Positions 58,880 through 64,000 of a stretch of 64,000 nucleotides of DNA are shown here, piece after piece. The stretch lies in contig NZ_WBMS02000051.1 in NCBI RefSeq assembly GCF_008923205.2, forward strand, positions 1-64,000, in the 5' to 3' direction. The position numbers and the translations under genes were made by a program. The notes under the pieces were generated by a model. The model was not told where the DNA came from. It saw nothing but the letters and a program-made list of their open reading frames with translations, and ran no database searches. The first letter of the stretch is position 1; each line of letters starts with the position of its first letter. The DNA is from Actinomadura physcomitrii. Its GTDB lineage: Bacteria > Actinomycetota > Actinomycetes > Streptosporangiales > Streptosporangiaceae.

Positions 58880-60033
58880 GCGTCACCGCCCCCCGGGGTT
58901 TCCGCGCCGCCGGCGTCGTCGCCGGGCTGAAGGACAGCGGCACCCGCGACCTGGCCCTCGTCGTCAACGACGGGCCGTCCCGCGCCGCCGCCGCCGTCTT
59001 CACCCGCAACCGCGTCAAGGCCGCGCCCGTCCTGTGGTCGGAGCAGGTCCTCAAGGGCGGCCGCGTCCGCGCGGTCGTGCTGAACTCCGGCGGCGCCAAC
59101 GCCTGCACCGGCGCCCCCGGCTTCCAGGACACGCACGCCACCGCGGAGAAGGCCGCCGAGCTGCTCGCCGACTCCGCCGGCGAGATCGCGGTCTGCTCCA
59201 CCGGCCTGATCGGCGAGCGGCTGCCGATGGACGCGCTGCTGCCCGGCATGGACAAGGCCGTCGCCGAGCTGTCGCGCGGCGACGGCGGCCTCGCCGCCGC
59301 CGACGCCATCCGCACCACCGACACCGTCGCGAAGATCTCCTTCCGGCAGGGCGACGGCGGCTACATGATCGGCGCGATGGCCAAGGGCGCGGGCATGCTC
59401 GCCCCGTCCCTGGCCACCATGCTGTGCGTCATCACCACCGACGCCGACCTGCCCGCCGAGGCCCTCGACCGGTCGCTGCGCGCCGCCACCCGCGTCACCT
59501 TCGACCGCCTCGACTCCGACGGCTGCACGTCCACCAACGACACCGTCCTGCTGATGGCGTCCGGCGCGACCGGCGCCGTCCCCGGCGAGGAGGAGTTCAC
59601 CGCGCTGCTCACCGAGGTCTGCGCCGACCTCACCCGGCAGCTCCTCGTGGACGCCGAGGGCGCGTCCAAGGCCATCGCGATCGAGGTCGTCGGCGCCGCG
59701 TCCGAGGACGACGCCGTCACCGTCGGCCGCTCCATCGCCCGCAACAACCTGCTCAAGTGCGCCGTCCACGGCGAGGACCCCAACTGGGGGCGGGTGCTGT
59801 CGGCGATCGGCACCACCGACGCCGTGTTCGAGCCCGACCAGCTCAACGTCGCGATCAACGGCGTGTGGGTGTGCCGCAACGGCTCGTTCGGCGACGACCG
59901 CGACAAGGTCGACATGCGCCCCCGCGACGTGACGATCACCGCCGACCTGTCGGCCGGCCCGCACAGCGCCACCGTCTGGACGAGCGACCTCACCGCCGAC
60001 TACGTCCACGAGAACTCGGCGTACTCGACATGA
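58876..60033 (+). CDS. argJ: Bifunctional ornithine acetyltransferase/N-acetylglutamate synthase
   Basis: A 385-residue self-cleaving enzyme that recycles the acetyl group in arginine synthesis. The autocleavage site is the Ala-Thr bond in LATMLC (Thr181), and KGAGMLAP precedes it. The start is TTG 58876, overlapping the argC stop, with GGAG seven bases upstream. No earlier ATG or GTG in frame exists close by. Confidence 0.93.
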   Translation: MSVTAPRGFRAAGVVAGLKDSGTRDLALVVNDGPSRAAAAVFTRNRVKAAPVLWSEQVLKGGRVRAVVLNSGGANACTGAPGFQDTHATAEKAAELLADSAGEIAVCSTGLIGERLPMDALLPGMDKAVAELSRGDGGLAAADAIRTTDTVAKISFRQGDGGYMIGAMAKGAGMLAPSLATMLCVITTDADLPAEALDRSLRAATRVTFDRLDSDGCTSTNDTVLLMASGATGAVPGEEEFTALLTEVCADLTRQLLVDAEGASKAIAIEVVGAASEDDAVTVGRSIARNNLLKCAVHGEDPNWGRVLSAIGTTDAVFEPDQLNVAINGVWVCRNGSFGDDRDKVDMRPRDVTITADLSAGPHSATVWTSDLTADYVHENSAYST

Positions 60034-60971
60034 CCGCGATCACGAGCGGCGCCGACATGCGCAAGAACCGCGCCGGCGTCATGGGCAAGGCGCAGACGCT
60101 GATCAAGGCGCTGCCGTGGCTGGAGCGCTTCCACGGCAAGACCGTCGTGATCAAGTACGGCGGGCACGCGATGACCGACGAGGCGCTGCGGCACCAGTTC
60201 GCCGAGGACATCGTGTTCCTGCGCTACGCCGGCCTGAAGCCGGTCATCGTGCACGGCGGCGGCCCGCAGATCAACGCCGCGCTGGAGCGCAACGGCATCG
60301 ACTCGACGTTCACCGCCGGCCTGCGCGTCACCACCCCGGAGGCCATGGAGATCGTCCGGATGGTCCTGACCGGGCAGGTGCAGCGCGACGTCGTCGGGCT
60401 GATCAACCGGCACGGGCCGTTCGCCGTCGGCATGTCCGGCGAGGACGCCAACCTGTTCACCGCAGAGCGCAAGCACGCGCTGCTCGACGGCGAGCGCGTC
60501 GACATCGGCCAGGTCGGCGAGATCGTCGAGGTGCAGGTCGGCGCCGTCCGCGCGCTGCTGGACGACGGCCGCGTCCCGGTCGTGTCGAGCATCGCGCGCG
60601 GCGACGACGGCGAGGTGTACAACGTCAATGCCGACACGGCAGCCGCGGCGCTCGCCGTCGCGCTGGACGCGGCGAAGCTGGTCGTGCTCACCGACGTCGA
60701 GGGCCTGTACGCGGACTGGCCCGACAGCGACGACGTGATCGACCGGCTGACCACCGACGAGCTGGCGGTGCTGCTGCCGGACCTGTCCGCCGGGATGGTG
60801 CCGAAGATGGAGGCGTGCCTGGCCGCCGTGCGCGGCGGCGTCCCGCAGGCGCACGTCCTGGACGGCCGCGTCCCGCACTCGCTGCTGCTGGAGATCTTCA
60901 CCGACGAAGGGATCGGAACGATGGTGCTGCCCGGCCTCCCCGGCGGACCGGTCACGGGAGACCCCGAGTGA
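60030..60971 (+). CDS. argB: Acetylglutamate kinase
   Basis: A 313-residue amino-acid kinase phosphorylating N-acetylglutamate. VVIKYGGHAM (Lys and Gly-rich loop), IVHGGGPQI and the C-terminal VPKMEAC region are conserved. It is probably inhibited by arginine as in homologues. ATG 60030 overlaps argJ in ATGA. Confidence 0.95.
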   Translation: MTAITSGADMRKNRAGVMGKAQTLIKALPWLERFHGKTVVIKYGGHAMTDEALRHQFAEDIVFLRYAGLKPVIVHGGGPQINAALERNGIDSTFTAGLRVTTPEAMEIVRMVLTGQVQRDVVGLINRHGPFAVGMSGEDANLFTAERKHALLDGERVDIGQVGEIVEVQVGAVRALLDDGRVPVVSSIARGDDGEVYNVNADTAAAALAVALDAAKLVVLTDVEGLYADWPDSDDVIDRLTTDELAVLLPDLSAGMVPKMEACLAAVRGGVPQAHVLDGRVPHSLLLEIFTDEGIGTMVLPGLPGGPVTGDPE

Positions 60972-62170
60972 GCGGCGACGACCTGCGCAAGCGGTTCGAG
61001 GCCGCGTTCATGCCGAACTACGGCGTCCCGCCGGTCGCGCTGGCGCGCGGCGAGGGCTGCCGGGTGTGGGACGCCGACGGCCGCGAGTACCTCGACCTGA
61101 TCGCCGGCATCGCGGTCAGCTCCCTCGGGCACGCCCACCCCGCCCTCGTCGAGGCGGTGGCGGCGCAGGCCGCGACCCTCGCCCACACCTCCAACCTGTT
61201 CCTGCACGAGCCGGAGGTGCTGCTCGCCGAGCGGCTGCTCGGCCTGCTCGGCGGCGACGGCCGGGTGTTCCTCGCCAACAGCGGCACCGAGGCCAACGAG
61301 GCCGCGCTCAAGCTCGCGATCAAGTACGGGAAGGCGAACGGCCGGACGTACTTCGTTGCGGCGGAGAACGGGTTCCACGGCCGCAGCATGGGCGCGCTGT
61401 CGCTGACCGGCAAGAACGCGATCCGCGAGCCGTTCGGGCCGTTCGCCATCGACGTCCGGTTCGTCCCCTACGGTGACGCGGACGCGCTCGAGGCCGCCGT
61501 GGACGAGCGGTGCGCCGCGGTGTTCCTCGAGCCCGCCCAGGGCGAGGCCGGAGTCGTCCCGCCGCCGGACGGGTACTTCGCCGCGGCCCGGCGGATCTGC
61601 GACGCGACCGGCGCGCTGTTCGTCGCCGACGAGATCCAGTCCGCCATCGGCCGGACCGGCGCCTGGTTCGCGTTCCAGCACGAGGACGCGCGGCCCGACG
61701 TCCTCACGCTCGCCAAGGGCCTCGGCGGCGGCCTGCCGATCGGCGCCTGCGTCGCCTTCGGCGACCACGGCGACATCTTCGCCAAGGGCGACCACGGCAG
61801 CACGTTCGGCGGCAACCCGGTCAGCGCCGCCGCCGCCCTCGCCGTCCTGGACACCATCGACAAGGACGGCCTGCTCGCCAACGCCGCCGAGGTCGGGGAG
61901 ACCCTCGCCGCCGGCCTCGAGGCGATCGACCACCCGCTGCTCAAGGGTGTCCGGGGCCGCGGCCTGTGGCGCGCCGCCGTCCTCACCGGCCCGCACGCGC
62001 CCGCCGTCGAGGCCGCCGCCCGCGACGCCGGCTTCCTGATCAACGCGCTCCAGCCCGACGCGCTGCGGCTCGCCCCGCCGCTGACCCTCACCGCCGCGCA
62101 GGCCCGCTCGTTCACCGCCGCGTTCCCCACGATCCTCGACGCCGCCGCGTCCGCCGTGAAGGAGAGCTGA
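60968..62170 (+). CDS. argD: Acetylornithine aminotransferase
   Basis: A 400-residue PLP-dependent transaminase. The PLP lysine is Lys250 in LAKGLGGGLPIG, and NSGTEANEAALKLAIKYG, FVADEIQSAIGRTG and DHGSTFGGNP are the class III signatures. GTG 60968 overlaps the argB stop. It makes N-acetylornithine. Confidence 0.95.
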   Translation: MSGDDLRKRFEAAFMPNYGVPPVALARGEGCRVWDADGREYLDLIAGIAVSSLGHAHPALVEAVAAQAATLAHTSNLFLHEPEVLLAERLLGLLGGDGRVFLANSGTEANEAALKLAIKYGKANGRTYFVAAENGFHGRSMGALSLTGKNAIREPFGPFAIDVRFVPYGDADALEAAVDERCAAVFLEPAQGEAGVVPPPDGYFAAARRICDATGALFVADEIQSAIGRTGAWFAFQHEDARPDVLTLAKGLGGGLPIGACVAFGDHGDIFAKGDHGSTFGGNPVSAAAALAVLDTIDKDGLLANAAEVGETLAAGLEAIDHPLLKGVRGRGLWRAAVLTGPHAPAVEAAARDAGFLINALQPDALRLAPPLTLTAAQARSFTAAFPTILDAAASAVKES

Positions 62171-62173
62171 CCC

Positions 62174-63094
62174 ATGACCGTCCGGCACTTCCTGCGCGAC
62201 GACGACCTCGCGCCCGCCGAACAGGCCGCGGTCCTCGACCTCGCCGCGCAGGTCAAGAAGGACCGGTTCGCCCACCGGCCGCTCGAGGGCCCGCGGTCGG
62301 TCGCCGTGCTGTTCGACAAGCCGTCCACCCGGACCCGGCTGTCGTTCACGGCCGGCATCGCCGAACTCGGCGGCAACCCCCTCGTCATGGACGCCGGCAC
62401 CAGCCAGCTCGGCCGCGGCGAGACCATCGCCGACACCGCCCGCGTCCTCGAACGGCAGGTCGCCGCGATCGTGTGGCGGACCGCCGGCCAGGAGCGCATC
62501 GAGGAGATGGCCGCCGGCACGGCCGTCCCCGTCGTCAACGCCCTCACCGACGAGTTCCACCCCTGCCAGATCCTCGCCGACCTGCAGACGGTCCGCGAGG
62601 CCAAGGGCGGCCTCGCCGGCGCGACCCTCGCCTACTTCGGCGACGGCGCCAACAACATGGCCCACTCCTACCTGCTCGGATGCGCCACCGCCGGGATGCA
62701 CGTCCGCGTCGCCGCGCCGGCGTCCCTGCCGCCCGACCCCGCCGTCGTGGCCCGCGCCACCGAGATCGCCGCGGCGACCGGCGGATCCGTGGCCGTCACC
62801 GACGACGCCGCGCGAGCCGCCGCCGGAGCCGACATCCTCGCCACCGACACATGGGTGTCGATGGGCGAGGAGGGCAAGGACACCTCCCGCTACGAGCCGT
62901 ACCAGGTGAACGAGGACCTGCTCGGCCGCGCCGACCCCGCGGCGATCGTCCTGCACTGCCTGCCCGCCTACCGCGGCAAGGAGATCACCGCCGGCGTCCT
63001 CGACGGCCCCCGCAGCCGCGTGTGGGACGAGGCGGAGAACCGGCTGCACGCCCAGAAGGCCCTGCTGGTCTGGCTGCTGGAGCGATCCCGGTGA
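62174..63094 (+). CDS. argF: Ornithine carbamoyltransferase
   Basis: A 306-residue enzyme making citrulline from ornithine and carbamoyl phosphate. The carbamoyl-phosphate loop STRTRLSF, HPCQILAD, and the ornithine-site HCLPAYRGKEI are present. It starts three bases after the argD stop and overlaps argR in GTGA. Confidence 0.95.
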   Translation: MTVRHFLRDDDLAPAEQAAVLDLAAQVKKDRFAHRPLEGPRSVAVLFDKPSTRTRLSFTAGIAELGGNPLVMDAGTSQLGRGETIADTARVLERQVAAIVWRTAGQERIEEMAAGTAVPVVNALTDEFHPCQILADLQTVREAKGGLAGATLAYFGDGANNMAHSYLLGCATAGMHVRVAAPASLPPDPAVVARATEIAAATGGSVAVTDDAARAAAGADILATDTWVSMGEEGKDTSRYEPYQVNEDLLGRADPAAIVLHCLPAYRGKEITAGVLDGPRSRVWDEAENRLHAQKALLVWLLERSR

Positions 63095-63606
63095 CCACCC
63101 CGATGACCAAGACCGCCCGCCAGTCCCGGGTGATCGACCTGCTGACCCGCCACCCCGTCCACTCGCAGGGCGAGCTCGCCAATCTCCTGCAGGACGACGG
63201 CGTCGAGGTCACCCAGGCCACCCTCTCCCGCGACCTCGTCGAGATCGGCGCGGTCAAGCTGCGCGCCGACGACGGCAGCCTCATCTACGCCGTCCCCGGC
63301 GAGGGCGGCGAGCGGATCCGCCGCGCCCGCACCGGCGCCGCCGAGACCTTCGCCGGACGGCTCTCCCGGATCGCCGCCGAACTGCTCGTGTCGGCGGAGG
63401 CGTCGGCGAACCTGGTCATCGTCCGCACCCCGCCGGGCGCGGCCCAGTACCTCGCCTCGGCGATCGACCACGCCGAATGGCCGTCGATCCTCGGCACGGT
63501 CGCGGGCGACGACTCCATCCTCGTCATCGCCCGCGACCCGAACGGCGGCGACGAGGTCGCCGAGGGGCTCCTGCGGCTGACCGCCGGCCGGGAACGACGA
63601 GGCTGA
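63091..63606 (+). CDS. argR: Arginine repressor ArgR
   Basis: A 171-residue regulator with an N-terminal winged helix (VEVTQATLSRDLVEIGAVK) and a C-terminal arginine-binding trimerisation domain (GTVAGDDSILVIARD). It should bind ARG boxes upstream of argC when arginine is abundant. GTG 63091 overlaps the argF stop and has GGAG eight bases upstream; ATG 63103 is an in-frame alternative. Confidence 0.94.
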   Translation: MTTPMTKTARQSRVIDLLTRHPVHSQGELANLLQDDGVEVTQATLSRDLVEIGAVKLRADDGSLIYAVPGEGGERIRRARTGAAETFAGRLSRIAAELLVSAEASANLVIVRTPPGAAQYLASAIDHAEWPSILGTVAGDDSILVIARDPNGGDEVAEGLLRLTAGRERRG

Positions 63607-63614
63607 CCGCCGCG

Positions 63615-63632
63615 CCCGCCGCGCGCGGCGGG
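63615..63632 (+). terminator. Possible hairpin after argR
   Basis: CCCGCCGC (63615-63622) pairs with GCGGCGGG (63625-63632) with a 2-nt centre, eight bases after the argR stop. The stem is short, with no T tract. Confidence 0.35.
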
Positions 63633-63732
63633 ACCGCCCCGCCGCACCGAGCGCCCGACGCGCGCCCCCGCACCGGGGCATGGTGGGATGGCGGATACAC
63701 GAACGCACAGCGCCGAGAAGAAGAGGAATTCC

Positions 63733-64000
63733 GTGACCAAGGCACCGACGCGACTGTGGGGCGGCCGGTTCGAGGGCGGCCCGTCGGACGCGCTCGCGCG
63801 GCTCTCGGTGAGCGTCCAGTTCGACTGGCGGCTCGCCCCGTACGACCTGATGGGCTCCCGCGCCCACGCCCGCGTCCTCAACCGGGCCGGGCTGCTCACC
63901 GACGACGAGCTCGAGCGCATGATCGGTGCCCTCGACGACCTCGAGGCCGCCTGCCGCTCCGGGGAGTTCCGCCCCGCCGTCGCCGACGAGGACGTCCACA
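63733..64000 (+). CDS. argH: Argininosuccinate lyase (5' part)
   Basis: The first 89 codons of argH, which cleaves argininosuccinate to arginine and fumarate. The N-terminus TRLWGGRFEGGPSDALARLS and the SRAHARVL segment are typical. GTG 63733 has AAGAGGAA upstream. The gene runs off the window edge. In M. tuberculosis argG lies between argR and argH; here argG is absent from that position. Confidence 0.92.
   Translation, partial: MTKAPTRLWGGRFEGGPSDALARLSVSVQFDWRLAPYDLMGSRAHARVLNRAGLLTDDELERMIGALDDLEAACRSGEFRPAVADEDVH

Noticed and set aside
1..64000. tRNA, rRNA, CRISPR, prophage or IS elements
   Set aside because: No T-arm-like GGTTCGAATCC or cloverleaf, no regularly spaced repeats, and no transposase or integrase reading frame was recognised by eye; a tool search (tRNAscan-SE, minced, ISfinder) would be decisive.

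Overview
The window is a high-GC actinobacterial chromosome segment. Shine-Dalgarno starts on GTG and TTG are frequent, coupled 4-nt overlaps (ATGA, GTGA, TTGA) are common, and phosphatidylinositol mannoside genes are present. Gene content and order match a Thermomonosporaceae/Actinomadura-like or Streptomyces-like genome (inference; no species can be named from sequence alone). No tRNA, rRNA, CRISPR array, prophage or insertion sequence was recognised.

Region by region. 1-3.9 kb: a truncated minus-strand gene with a Pro/Ala-rich N-terminus, a HIT-family (Ap4A phosphorylase type) gene, and a small membrane set (DCC/DUF393 protein, HTTM-like protein, anchored hypothetical, polysaccharide deacetylase). 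3.9-6.1 kb: an EF-G2 type translational GTPase, minus strand. 6.4-9.9 kb: PIM lipid synthesis (pgsA, patA, pimA) plus a small membrane protein. 10-18.1 kb: a DUF3048 lipoprotein, the PLP synthase pair pdxS/pdxT, yebC, an Eis-like acetyltransferase and ruvCAB. 18.1-25.2 kb: yajC-secD-secF, apt and bifunctional relA. 25.2-31.3 kb: aspS and hisS with a metallo-hydrolase (minus), then a membrane cyclophilin and a DUF349 protein. 31.4-34 kb: a DinB-like thiol-transferase-fold protein and a DUF6153/DUF3105/DUF305 operon behind an ECF-sigma-like promoter. 34-42.4 kb: a PAP2 protein, rarA, DUF948, DUF6167, alaS, ruvX, mltG and aroE. 42.4-46.1 kb: four accessory genes (alpha/alpha-toroid membrane protein, long HIT protein, PfkB-like kinase, NUDIX). 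46.4-49.1 kb: infC (ATC start), rpmI, rplT and a SpoU-type methyltransferase, with structured leaders. 49.4-55 kb: a STAS protein, an orphan histidine kinase, pheS and pheT. 55.2-57.7 kb: a MarR-controlled ABC-2 exporter. 57.8-64 kb: argCJBDFR and the start of argH.

Two blocks are recognisable from Mycobacterium tuberculosis gene order (recalled, not searched): the Rv2613c-to-Rv2552c block (HIT to aroE) and the Rv1641-to-Rv1659 block (infC to argH). Here they are joined, and the accessory quartet sits at the junction. A second group of extra genes separates the HIT gene from pgsA. The most unusual signals are regulatory: the infC leader with its ATC start, a separate promoter and folded leader for rpmI-rplT, duplicated 16-bp operators over stacked promoters of the MarR operon, and leaderless starts. 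Gene-level oddities are the HIT/PfkB/NUDIX/toroid group and a STAS protein with no phosphorylatable serine.
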